Program-made: the position numbers and the translations under genes
NCBI RefSeq assembly: GCF_009799925.1
Contig: NZ_WELK01000001.1
Span: 806,001-870,000, forward strand
From: Pseudomonas sp. R-28-1W-6
Lineage (GTDB): Bacteria > Pseudomonadota > Gammaproteobacteria > Pseudomonadales > Pseudomonadaceae
Reading direction: 5' to 3'
Length of the DNA: 64,000 nucleotides
The notes under the pieces: generated by a model
What the model saw: only the letters and a program-made list of their open reading frames with translations
Databases searched by the model: none
What the model was told of the DNA's origin: nothing
Part shown: positions 35,714 through 44,700 of the stretch, one piece after another
How the letters are laid out: every line of letters begins with the position of its first letter
Numbering within the stretch: position 1 is the first letter of the stretch

Positions 35714-36667
35714 ATGGATCAAGCCTTCGACAACGACCAGGCCATCACCCGCGACAGCCTGTACGGCACCAGCGCCGAACCGACCTACGCCGGCATCACC
35801 AGCTTCATGCGCCGCCGCTATACCCGCGACCTGCGTGGCGTGGACCTGGTGGTCAGCGGCGTGCCGTTCGACACCGCCACCACCAACCGTCCCGGCAGCC
35901 GCTTCGGCCCGCGCGCCATTCGCGCCGCCTCGGTCCAGTCGGCCTGGGCCCGCCACTATCCCTGGGAATTCGATCCCTTCGATGTGCTGGCCTGCATCGA
36001 CTACGGCGACTGCCACTTCGACCACGGCACCCCGCAGGACACCCCGGCATTGATCGAGGCCCATGCCGACAGAATCCTCGCCGCCGGCTGCGCCATGCTC
36101 ACCCTGGGCGGCGACCATTTCATCAGCTACCCGCTGCTCAAGGCCCACGCCAGGAAACACGGGCGGCTGGCGCTGATCCACTTCGACGCGCACAGCGACA
36201 CCTGGCCGGACGCGGAGGGCGCGCGCATCGACCACGGCACCATGTTCTACCACGCGGCCCGCGAGGGCCTGGTCGACCCGGCGCGCTCGGTGCAGATCGG
36301 CCTGCGCACCACCAACGACGACGTGATGGGCTTCCAGGTGCTGGATGCGCGCCAGGTCAACCGCAGCACCCCGGAGCAGATCGCCGAGCTGATCCGCGCC
36401 CGCGTCGGTGACCACCCGGTGTACCTGACCTTCGACATCGACTGCCTCGACCCGGCCTTCGCCCCCGGCACTGGCACCCCGGTGTGCGGCGGCCTGTCCA
36501 GCCACCAGGCGCTGGAAATCCTGCGCGGCCTGCGCGGCATCAACCTGGTCGGCATGGACGTGGTGGAAGTGGCGCCGCCCTACGACCACGCCGAAGTCAC
36601 CGCCCTGGCTGGCGCCACCCTGGCCATGGAGATGGTCTGCCTGTACGCCGCGCGGCATAAGCGGTAA
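35714..36667 (+). CDS. Agmatinase/guanidino-acid ureohydrolase (SpeB/GbuA-like)
   Basis: 317 residues in the arginase fold. The Mn-binding motifs are LGGDHFIS, HFDAHSDTW and TFDIDCLDPAFAPGTGTP, all complete. SpeB hydrolyses agmatine to putrescine and urea; GbuA and GpuA of pseudomonads act on guanidinobutyrate and guanidinopropionate, and the motif level does not separate them. The N-terminal SFMRRRYTRDL region and 317-residue length fit both. With the polyamine-binding protein and divergent LysR it forms a small catabolic module for a guanidino compound. Confidence 0.88.
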   Translation: MDQAFDNDQAITRDSLYGTSAEPTYAGITSFMRRRYTRDLRGVDLVVSGVPFDTATTNRPGSRFGPRAIRAASVQSAWARHYPWEFDPFDVLACIDYGDCHFDHGTPQDTPALIEAHADRILAAGCAMLTLGGDHFISYPLLKAHARKHGRLALIHFDAHSDTWPDAEGARIDHGTMFYHAAREGLVDPARSVQIGLRTTNDDVMGFQVLDARQVNRSTPEQIAELIRARVGDHPVYLTFDIDCLDPAFAPGTGTPVCGGLSSHQALEILRGLRGINLVGMDVVEVAPPYDHAEVTALAGATLAMEMVCLYAARHKR

Positions 36668-36685
36668 CGCTGGCTGAGCCGCTTT

Positions 36686-36759
36686 TGTGGGAGCGAATTC
36701 ATTCGCGATCAGAGCGGCTTCACTGCTGCCTGCTTATCGCGGATCAATCCGCTCCCACA
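36686..36759. repeat. REP-like inverted repeat
   Basis: TGTGGGAGCGAATTCATTCGCGAT at the left end (arms only quoted to 20 bases elsewhere) is mirrored by ATCGCGGATCAATCCGCTCCCACA at the right; the outer 10 bp TGTGGGAGCG are exact inverses. This GTGGGAGCG-type unit is common in Pseudomonas. Its right end overlaps the last codons of the LysR gene at 36744. Confidence 0.8.
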
Positions 36760-37673
36760 GGGGAGGGGTGTAGGTTCAGGCTGTGCCGATCCTGCTGGCC
36801 AATGATCTGCTGCAGCCGCTCGGCCGCTGGCGACAGGCTGTGCCCGGCGCGGCTGACGATGCCGTAGGCCGAGCGGGCCAGGGCGGGGTCGCCGGCCAGA
36901 CGCAGGGTGACCAGGCGCCCGGCCTGCACATCGGCGGCCACCACATCCCAGGGCGCCAGGCTCAGCACATCGCTGGTCGACACCAGCTCCTTGAGCACCA
37001 TGAAGTTGTCGCACTGGATGCTCAGCGGGTTTTCGCCATCGCCCAGGCGCTGCAACAGGCGCTCGACCTCCAGCGGCATCTGCGTGCCGGCCAGCGGGAA
37101 TTCGGTCAGATCGGCTGGCGTCAGCGGCTGGCGCTGGCACAGCGGGTGCTGCGGACGGCAGAACAACACGCCGTGGTGGCTTTGCAGCGGCGTGACCTGC
37201 AGCCGGGGATCGTCGAGGAGCTCGCGGGTATCGGCGACGAACAGCTCGATCTCGTCGTCCAGCAGGCGCGTGCGCAGCTGCTGCCAGTTGTCGATCAGCA
37301 GCTGCACGCGCACCCGCGGAAAGCGCTCGGCGAACTGGCCGATGGCCTGCGGCACCAGGCGCGCGGCGGGGTAGGGGCCGGCGCCCAGGCGCAGCTCGCC
37401 GCTGCCCAGGTTGCCCAGCTGACTCACCGCATTGCTCAGCGCGCGGCTGCCGGCGAGCAGGCGGCGGGCGTGTTCCAGCACCAGCTGGCCGTGGGCGGTG
37501 AGGCTGATGCCGCGGTTGTGGCGGTCGACCAGGTTGCAGCCGAGGCTGCTCTCCAGCGCCTGGATGCTGCGGCTCAGCGCCGGCTGGCTGAGGTGCACGG
37601 CCTCGGCGGCGCGGGCGAAGTGGCCATGCTCGGCAAGGGCGACGAAGTGGCGGAGCTGGCGAAGATCGTTCAT
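36744..37673 (-). CDS. LysR-family regulator, probable SdsB-type partner of the divergent sulfatase
   Basis: 309 residues. The winged helix DLRQLRHFVALAEHGHFARAAEAVHLSQPALSRSIQALESSLGCNL is complete and the binding domain extends to about residue 295. It is divergent from the alkylsulfatase gene with a 97-base gap, the same arrangement as sdsB1/sdsA1 in P. aeruginosa. The stop lies inside the REP-like repeat, so the last residues (HSLNLHPSPVGAD) derive partly from repeat sequence, perhaps a fresh C-terminal extension. Start 37673 opens MNDLRQLRHFVAL. Confidence 0.86.
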   Translation of the reverse strand: MNDLRQLRHFVALAEHGHFARAAEAVHLSQPALSRSIQALESSLGCNLVDRHNRGISLTAHGQLVLEHARRLLAGSRALSNAVSQLGNLGSGELRLGAGPYPAARLVPQAIGQFAERFPRVRVQLLIDNWQQLRTRLLDDEIELFVADTRELLDDPRLQVTPLQSHHGVLFCRPQHPLCQRQPLTPADLTEFPLAGTQMPLEVERLLQRLGDGENPLSIQCDNFMVLKELVSTSDVLSLAPWDVVAADVQAGRLVTLRLAGDPALARSAYGIVSRAGHSLSPAAERLQQIIGQQDRHSLNLHPSPVGAD

Positions 37674-37696
37674 GCGCACTTTGCATCGTTTGGTGA

Positions 37697-37735
37697 ATTG
37701 GAATGCATTGGAATTATTGGCCTTCATTGGCCAAT
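37697..37735. promoter_or_regulatory. Four phased ATTGG repeats in the LysR/sulfatase gap
   Basis: ATTGG occurs at 37697, 37707, 37716 and 37726, spaced 10, 9 and 10 bases, and the last is part of the palindrome ATTGGCCAAT. One helical-turn spacing in a divergent LysR promoter suggests a multi-site operator. Confidence 0.5.
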
Positions 37736-37770
37736 CTGCCAGCACTGCCCACCACAATGAGCCTCTGCGC

Positions 37771-39570
37771 ATGTTTTCACGCAACCGAACTGCCGCCGTG
37801 CTGCTGAGCCTGGCCATGCCCCTGGCCATGCCCCTGGCCAGCCATGCAGCGCTGCCCGAAGAACAGATTGCCGCCTCGATCCACCCGGAGCTGGCCGAGC
37901 ACAGCAAGCACTTCGCGCAGCAGGTCTACCGGGTGGCCGGCAACGTCTATTCGGCGGTGGGCTGGCAGCTCGGCAACGTGGCGATGATCGAGGCGCCGGA
38001 AGGCCTGATCATCATCGACACCGGCGAGTCGGTCAGCGAGTCGCGCAAGATCATGGCCGAGTTCCGCAAGATCAGCGACAAGCCGGTCAAGGCGGTGGTC
38101 TACACCCACTTCCACCCGGACCATATCAACGGCGTGAAGGCCTTCGTCACCCAAGAGCAGGTGCGCAGCGGCGAGGTGCAGATCATCGCCCACGACACCC
38201 TGCTGGCCAATGTGGTGGCCCAGGGTGCGCTGGTCGGGCCGATTCTCTCGGTGCGCTCCGGCTACAGTTTCGGTGCCGCGCTGCCGGCCAGTGACCACGA
38301 GCAGATGAATGCCGGCATCGGCCCGCTGGCCAAGGCCGAGGCTTCGACCTTTATCGCCCCGACCCTGACCTTCAAGGACCGGCTCGACACCCGCATCGCC
38401 GGCCTGGACCTGCAGTTCCTGCATGTGCCCAGCGAGGCGCCGGACGAGATCATCGTCTACCTGCCGGCCAACCGCGTGCTGATCAGCGCCGAGGTGGAGC
38501 AGGGGCCGACCCTGCCGAATATCCACACCCTGCGCGGCACCAAGTTCCGCGACCCGGTGGTGTGGGTCGAGAGCCTGGACAAGCTGCGCGCCTACCAGGC
38601 CGAGCACATGGTGCCGCTGCACGGCCGCCCGGTCAGCGGCCAGCAGCAGGTCGAGGAAGTGCTGCGCATGACCCGCGACGGCATCGCCTACATCCACGAC
38701 CAGACCGTGCGCTGGATGAACAAGGGCCTGACGCCGGACGAGCTGGTCGAGAAGGTCAAACTGCCGCCGCACCTGGCCGGTTACACCCCCTACCTGCGCG
38801 AGTACTACGGCACGGTGAAGCACAGCGTGCGGCAGATCTACAACGGCTACCTGGGCTGGTTCCAGGGCGACCCGGTGGCGCTCGACCCGCTGCCGCCCAA
38901 GCAGAAGGCCGAACGCCTGATCGCCCTGATGGGCGGGCATGACAAGGTGCTGCTGGCCGCCGGCGAGGCCTATCTCCAGGGCGAGCACCAGTGGGCGGCG
39001 GAGCTGGCCAGCTACCTCATCAGCCTGGACAACGACGATCGCCTGGCCCGCGACATCAAGGCGCGCAGCTTGCGCAAGCTCGGCTATGCCAGCATGAACA
39101 TCAACTGGCGCAACTGGTACCTGATGAGCGCCATGGAGCTGGAAGGCCAGTTCGACGGTGACCAGGTGCGGCAGATGGCCCAGGACATGCGCGGTGCGTT
39201 CCTCTCCCCGGACATGCTGCAGAACTTCCCGGCGCGGGTCTTCCTGCAGAACTGGATTACCCGCGTCGACCCGGACCAGGCCAATGATGTGCAGCTGACC
39301 CTGGGCTTCAGTTTCCCGGATATCGGCGAGCAGTGGGCGCTGGAAGTACGCCGCGGCGTGGTGCAGTTGCACCCGGGCATCCCCGCGGGCACCAGGCTCA
39401 AGCTGACCCTCGACAAGAGCTACCTGGACACCGTGATGAGCGGCGAGAACGGCCTGCTCAAGGGCGCGTTGCTGGGTGATGTAAAGGTCGATGGCGATCT
39501 GCTGGAGATCAAGACCTTCCTCGGCTGCTTCGACTTCGAGGATGCGCCGATCGCCCTGACGCTGCGTTGA
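37771..39570 (+). CDS. Exported metallo-beta-lactamase-fold alkylsulfatase (SdsA/YjcS-like)
   Basis: 599 residues. A signal peptide (MFSRNRTAAVLLSLAMPLAM...) is followed by a metallo-beta-lactamase domain with GLIIIDTGES and the metal motif YTHFHPDHINGVKAF. The alkylsulfatase dimerisation region (YLGWFQGDPVALDPLPP, then WAAELASYLISLDNDD) and the SCP2-like C-terminal domain follow. Such enzymes cleave primary or secondary alkyl sulfates, for example SDS. SdsA1 has THSHADH where this has THFHPDH, so the enzyme is a relative and the substrate is not fixed. ATG 37771 gives the signal peptide. Confidence 0.85.
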   Translation: MFSRNRTAAVLLSLAMPLAMPLASHAALPEEQIAASIHPELAEHSKHFAQQVYRVAGNVYSAVGWQLGNVAMIEAPEGLIIIDTGESVSESRKIMAEFRKISDKPVKAVVYTHFHPDHINGVKAFVTQEQVRSGEVQIIAHDTLLANVVAQGALVGPILSVRSGYSFGAALPASDHEQMNAGIGPLAKAEASTFIAPTLTFKDRLDTRIAGLDLQFLHVPSEAPDEIIVYLPANRVLISAEVEQGPTLPNIHTLRGTKFRDPVVWVESLDKLRAYQAEHMVPLHGRPVSGQQQVEEVLRMTRDGIAYIHDQTVRWMNKGLTPDELVEKVKLPPHLAGYTPYLREYYGTVKHSVRQIYNGYLGWFQGDPVALDPLPPKQKAERLIALMGGHDKVLLAAGEAYLQGEHQWAAELASYLISLDNDDRLARDIKARSLRKLGYASMNINWRNWYLMSAMELEGQFDGDQVRQMAQDMRGAFLSPDMLQNFPARVFLQNWITRVDPDQANDVQLTLGFSFPDIGEQWALEVRRGVVQLHPGIPAGTRLKLTLDKSYLDTVMSGENGLLKGALLGDVKVDGDLLEIKTFLGCFDFEDAPIALTLR

Positions 39571-39623
39571 GCATTTTCCCGTGCCGGTCGGGCAGGGTCT
39601 GCCTTAGTTTCGTGCGGCCCCGC

Positions 39624-41390
39624 TCACTGGCATTCGATGCGGTTACGGCCGCCGCGCTTGGCGTCATACAGCGCGATGTCACTGCGCGACAGGGCGGCGT
39701 CGGCGCTGCTGTCGCTGGCGCCGAGGGTGGTGATGCCGATGCTGACGGCCAGGGCGATCTGCTTGTCGCCGTGCGTCAGCGGCGCTGCGGCGAGTTCGTC
39801 CTGGATGCGCCGGGCAAAGGTCATGGCCTGGTCGAGGTCGGCATCGCTCAACACCACGGCAAACTCTTCGCCCCCCATGCGCCCGGCGGCGTCGGTCTTG
39901 CGCAGCTGGGCGCTGAGGATGGTGGCGAAGTGCTGCAGCGCCTGGTCGCCCACCGAGTGGCCCCAGCGGTCATTGATGGCCTTGAAGTGGTCCAGGTCGA
40001 ACATCAGGATGGCCGCGTGGTGGCCCGCGCTGCGCTGCACCCGGGCCAGCTCGGCTTCGAGTTGCTGCATGAAATGGCGCCGGTTGGCCAGCTGGGTCAG
40101 GAAGTCGGTGGTGGCGAACACCTGCAGTTCGGCCTCGATCTGCTTGCGCTCGGTGATGTCGGTGATGAAGCCGTGCCAGAGCACGCTGCCATCCTCCAGT
40201 TGCCTGGGCCGCGCATCGCCCTGGCGCCAGGAGATTTCCCGGCCCGGCAGCTGCACCCGGTACTCCAGGTGCCAGGGCGCCAGCTGGCGGGCGGACTCCG
40301 CGAAGGACGCCAGATAGAGCGGCAGATCGTCCGGGTGGATGATCGCCAGCAGCGCCTGCGGATTGGCCGCCAGCTGCTGCGCGGTGAGCCCGTAGATATC
40401 CAGAACGCCGGCGCTGGCATAGGTAAGGAACGAGCTGCCGTCCGCCTGGCGCCGGTACTGGAAGACCATGCCGGGGATCTCGTTGGTCAGGTCGGTCATC
40501 AGCGCAGCGGTCTGCTGCACCTGTTCGGACAGGGCGCGCATGGCGGTGATGTCGGTGGTGGTGCCGATCATGCGCAAGGGCTTGCCGGCGGCATCGCGCT
40601 CGACCACCTTGCCGCGGCTGCACACCCACTTGTAGCTGCCATCCCGGCAACGCAGGCGATGCTCGACCTCATAGGTGTCGGTGCGTTGTTCGAAATGGGC
40701 CTGAATGCTCGCCTGCACATAATCCAGGTCCGCCGGGTGGACGCGCGCGTAGCTTTCCTCGATGCGCTGGCCGACCTCATGCTCGGCGTAGCCCAGCAGC
40801 GCCCTCCAGCCGCTGGAGTAGTGGATCTCGCCGCTGGCCACGTTGCGGTCCCAGATGCCGGTAGCGCTGCCGGCGATGGCCAGGGCCATGCGTTTCTCAC
40901 TTGCGCGCAGCGCAGCGATTTCCCGCTGCAGTCGGGCGTCCTCAGCCTCGCGCGCGAGCAGGTCGGCCGTCAGCTGGGCAATCTCATGCAGCACGTGCTG
41001 TTGCGCGGCGTCCAGCTCGCGGGGCTGATCGTGCAGCAGGTAGAGCATGCCGAACACGCCGCCATCCGCGGCCAGCAGCGGGCAGGCGGCCAGAAAGCGC
41101 ACATGGGGCGCCGCTGTGAGCAGGTGGTGATCGCGGAAACGCGCGTCGCGATGAACATCGGGCACCACGAGAAGCGTGCCGGCGTCATTCCAGGGCTGCT
41201 CAAAGCGCTCGACCCAGAAGGCATTGCCGAGGGGTGGGCCATCACAGGCCCTGACCTGCTGGCGATCCTCGGCAGCCGTGGTCACCAGCGCGGCGAGGAC
41301 GTCGAAGTGGCGCCTGGCCAGACGGGCCAGGCCATGGAGTCGCTCATCGTTGGCGCTATCCGGCGCCTTGATAGAAGGTAACGGCTGCAT
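39624..41390 (-). CDS. Diguanylate cyclase with GAF and two PAS domains
   Basis: 588 residues. An N-terminal GAF domain (about 20-155) is followed by two PAS/PAC units (about 165-290 and 295-420) and a GGDEF domain (about 425-588). The active-site signature GGEEF is intact within RMGGEEFAVVLSD, and FDLDHFKAINDRWGHSVGD is normal. No EAL domain and no transmembrane helix are seen, so it is a cytoplasmic c-di-GMP synthase sensing small ligands or redox. No clear I-site RxxD was recognised. It is convergent with the sulfatase gene. Confidence 0.9.
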   Translation of the reverse strand: MQPLPSIKAPDSANDERLHGLARLARRHFDVLAALVTTAAEDRQQVRACDGPPLGNAFWVERFEQPWNDAGTLLVVPDVHRDARFRDHHLLTAAPHVRFLAACPLLAADGGVFGMLYLLHDQPRELDAAQQHVLHEIAQLTADLLAREAEDARLQREIAALRASEKRMALAIAGSATGIWDRNVASGEIHYSSGWRALLGYAEHEVGQRIEESYARVHPADLDYVQASIQAHFEQRTDTYEVEHRLRCRDGSYKWVCSRGKVVERDAAGKPLRMIGTTTDITAMRALSEQVQQTAALMTDLTNEIPGMVFQYRRQADGSSFLTYASAGVLDIYGLTAQQLAANPQALLAIIHPDDLPLYLASFAESARQLAPWHLEYRVQLPGREISWRQGDARPRQLEDGSVLWHGFITDITERKQIEAELQVFATTDFLTQLANRRHFMQQLEAELARVQRSAGHHAAILMFDLDHFKAINDRWGHSVGDQALQHFATILSAQLRKTDAAGRMGGEEFAVVLSDADLDQAMTFARRIQDELAAAPLTHGDKQIALAVSIGITTLGASDSSADAALSRSDIALYDAKRGGRNRIECQ

Positions 41391-41596
41391 GTGGACTCTG
41401 CTTCGCCAGGACTGTGGACGCCGCCTGGTGCTGATCGGCCATGAAGAATTGCAGTCTACCCATAATGGAACCCGGCGTTACAGCCCGGTATAGATGTATC
41501 GGGCATGCCTGGTGGCGGGGCTGGTTGAGTGCCGAGGGGCGCAGGCGTGAAACCAAGAGCTGGCCAGTACGGTGAACGAAAAATAATTTCCGGCGC

Positions 41597-41628
41597 AGAA
41601 AAGAAGAAGGCCAGCTCAAAAGCTGGTC
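41597..41628 (-). terminator. Terminator of the tRNA(CAU) gene
   Basis: On the minus strand GACCAGC-TTTTGA-GCTGG forms a stem and is followed by CTTCTTCTTTTC, rich in pyrimidine. It lies just beyond the tRNA 3' end. Confidence 0.65.
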
Positions 41629-41645
41629 TAACTCTTTAATTTTGA

Positions 41646-41722
41646 TGGTGGGCCCACACGGACTCGAACCGTGGACCAAAGGATTATGAGTCCTCTGCTC
41701 TAACCAACTGAGCTATAGGCCC
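41646..41722 (-). tRNA. tRNA with CAU anticodon, probably tRNA-Ile2 (lysidine form)
   Basis: All arms pair: acceptor GGGCCTA with TGGGCCC, D arm GCTC/GAGC, anticodon stem GAGGA/TCCTT with loop CTCATAA, and T arm CACGG/CCGTG with TTCGAGT, then encoded CCA. The acceptor has C4-G69 and C5-G68, the base pairs used by TilS to recognise Ile2 in E. coli, whereas elongator tRNA-Met has U4-A69 and A5-U68. Automatic tools often label such genes Met; I favour Ile(AUA). The 77-base length includes CCA. Confidence 0.9.
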
Positions 41723-41738
41723 CCAGAAGGCGGGCGGA

Positions 41739-44700
41739 TTATACCGGCGCCCTTTCGCTGCTGCCAATCGATAAGGGGCCGAGGAAATTGCTGGCGAAGG
41801 ACTCTGCCGAGAGCGGCCGGCTGACCACGTAGCCCTGGATCTGCTCGCAGCCTTCGCTGCTGAGGAAGATTTCCTGGGCCTTGGTCTCCACTCCTTCGGC
41901 GATCACGGTCATCTGCAGGCTGCGGCCGAGGGCGATGATGGCGCGGGTGATGGCGGCATCGTCGGGGTCGCCGGGCAGGCCGCGGACGAAGGATTTGTCG
42001 ATCTTCAGGATGTCCAGCGGCAGGCGCTTGAGGTAGCTGAGCGAGGAGTAGCCGGTGCCGAAGTCGTCGATCGCCAGCTGCAGGCCGAGGGCCTTGAGTT
42101 CGTGGAGGATGCCCAGGGCCTCTTCGGCCTGGGTCATGATGAAACCTTCGGTGATTTCCAGTTGCAGGCGGCTGGCGTGCAGGCCGTAGTCGCGCAGGGT
42201 GTCGGCGATGCGCGCGGCCAGTTGCGGTTGGCGCAGTTGGCTGCCGGAGAGGTTGACCGACAGCGGGCCGAAGGGTGCGTGGCTGTCCTGCCAGGCGCGC
42301 ATCTGCCGGCAGGCTTCCTGCAGGACCCAGTCGCCGAGCTGGAGGATCATGCCGTTTTCTTCGGCCAGGGGGATGAAGCGGTCCGGCGGGATTTCGCCGA
42401 ACACCGGGTGGCTCCAGCGGATCAGCGCCTCGGCGCCGATCAGGCGGCCGCTGCTCAGGCACATCTTGGGCTGGTAGTGCAGGCTCAGCTCGTCGCGTTC
42501 GATGGCGCGGCGCAGTTCGTGCTCCAGGGTCATGCGCTCGGTGGCCTGGAAGGTCAGGCTGCGGGTGTAGAACTCGATGCGGTTGCGCCCCTTGGCCTTG
42601 GAGCTGTACATGGCCGCGTCGGCATTCTTCACCAGGGTGGCGACGTCGTTGCCGTCCTCCGGGAACAGGCTGATGCCGATGCTGGCGCTGATGAAGAACT
42701 CGTGGCTGTCGACCTGGAACGGCGCGTTGAAGCAGGTCAGCAGCTTGGTTGCGACGCGTTCGGCATCCCGTTGCTGGTGCAGGCCGGGGAGCAGGACGAT
42801 GAACTCGTCGCCGCCGAGGCGGGCCACGGTGTCGACGTCGCGCAGCTGCTCGCGCAGGCGCTGGGCAATGCTCTTCAGCAGGGCGTCGCCGACCGGGTGG
42901 CCGAGGCTGTCGTTGATGTGCTTGAAGCGGTCGAGGTCGAGGAAGACCACGGCTCCCTGCTGGTTGTCCGAGCGCGCATCGTTGAGCGCGGCATTCAGCC
43001 TGCTCTCGAACAGCAGGCGGTTGGGCAGGCCGGTCAGTGGGTCATGGTGGGCCTGGTGGTCGAGGCGCGCCTGGGCATGCTTGAGGGTGCTGATGTCGGC
43101 GAACACGGCGACGAAATGGGTGATGGCACCGCCGGCATTGCGCACTGCGCTGATGGTCAGCCATTCCGGGAACAGCTCGCCATTCTTGCGCTTGTTCCAG
43201 ATTTCCCCCTGCCAGTGGCCGACGGCGGAGAGCTGGTGCCACATGGCGGCATAGAAGGCGCTGTCGTGCTGGCCGGAGGAGAGCAGGCGCGGCGACTGGC
43301 CGAGGGCTTCCGCCTCGCTGTAGCCGGTGATTTCGCTGAAGGCGCGGTTGACTGCGGTGATGCGCTGGTCGGTGTCGGTGATCATCACCCCTTCGGCGGT
43401 GTTTTCGAACACGGTGGCGGCCTGGTGCAGGCGCTCCTGCATCTGCTGGCGTTCGGTGATGTCGCGGGCGATGGTGAGGATGCATTGTTCCTCGTCGACC
43501 ATGATCAGCTGCGCCGACAGTTCGGTGAGGCGCAGTTGCCCGCCCCGGGTGCGGATCCAGGCGTTCAGGTTGCGGGCCTGGCCATGCTGGCGGAGCTGCT
43601 CGATCATCTGCAGGCGATCCTGCGGGTCGGCCCACAGCTCGAGCTGCAGGGTCGACTGGCCGATCACTTCCTGGCTCTCGTAGCCGGTGATACGGCTGAA
43701 ACCCTCGTTGGCTTCCAGCATGCAGCCATCCTGCAGGCGGGTGATCAGCAGGCCGTCCGGCGAGCCGTGGAAGGCCTTGGCGAACTTCTCCTCGGAAATC
43801 TTCAGCTGCTGCTGGGTGCGCTTCAGTTCGGTGATGTTGCGTACTGCGACGATCAGCGCCTGGTTGCCGTCGACGAATACCGGCTGGGCCGAAATCAGGC
43901 CGCTGAACAGTTCGCCGTTGCCGCGCCGGAACGGCATCTCGAGGTTGCTCAGCGCCTCGCCCTGCAGGCGGGCGAGCAGCTGCGGGCCGATGCCGGGCAG
44001 GCCCCAGATATCCAGCTCGGTGGCGGTCTTGCCGACGGCCTGGGCGGCGGTGATGCCGAACTCCTGTTCGAAGGTCTGGTTGACCTCCAGCAGCACGCCG
44101 TCGCTGCGCCGGGTGATCACCAGGATGTCCGGGCAGTTGTGGAAGACCGAGGTGAACTTCTGTTCGGACAGCTGGCGCGCCTGTTCGGCCTGCTTGGTGT
44201 CGCTGATGTCGATCATCAGGCCGCGCAGGATCTGTTTGCCGTCCTGCTGGATCGGCGTGACGATGTCGCGAATCCACACCACCCGGCCGTCGGCTGCCAG
44301 CATGCGGTAGTCGAGACTGTGGGCGCGGCCGGCCAGGCTCTCGCTGACGCAGTAGTTGAGGGCGGATTCGGCATCGTCCGGGTGCAGGGTGCGCTGCCAG
44401 AAGCCCGGCTCCAGCCAGTCGTTCAGCGGGTAGCCGAGCAGGCGTTCGGCGTGCGGGGAGACGTAGGTGAAACAGTAGTCGTCCAGGCGCATTTCCCAGG
44501 CGATCGCGTTGAGGCTTTCGACCAGGCCGCGGTAGTGCTGGGCGCTGTTGCGCAGCTGCAGTTCGAGTGCGTGGCGCCCGCGTATCTCCTGGCTCAGGCG
44601 GCGGTTGATGCGCAGCAGGGCGGTGAGGATCAGGGCCGCCGCCAGCAGCGCCGGCAGGCCATAGAGCAGGGCCTGCTGCCAGAACTGCCGGCGATCCAGT

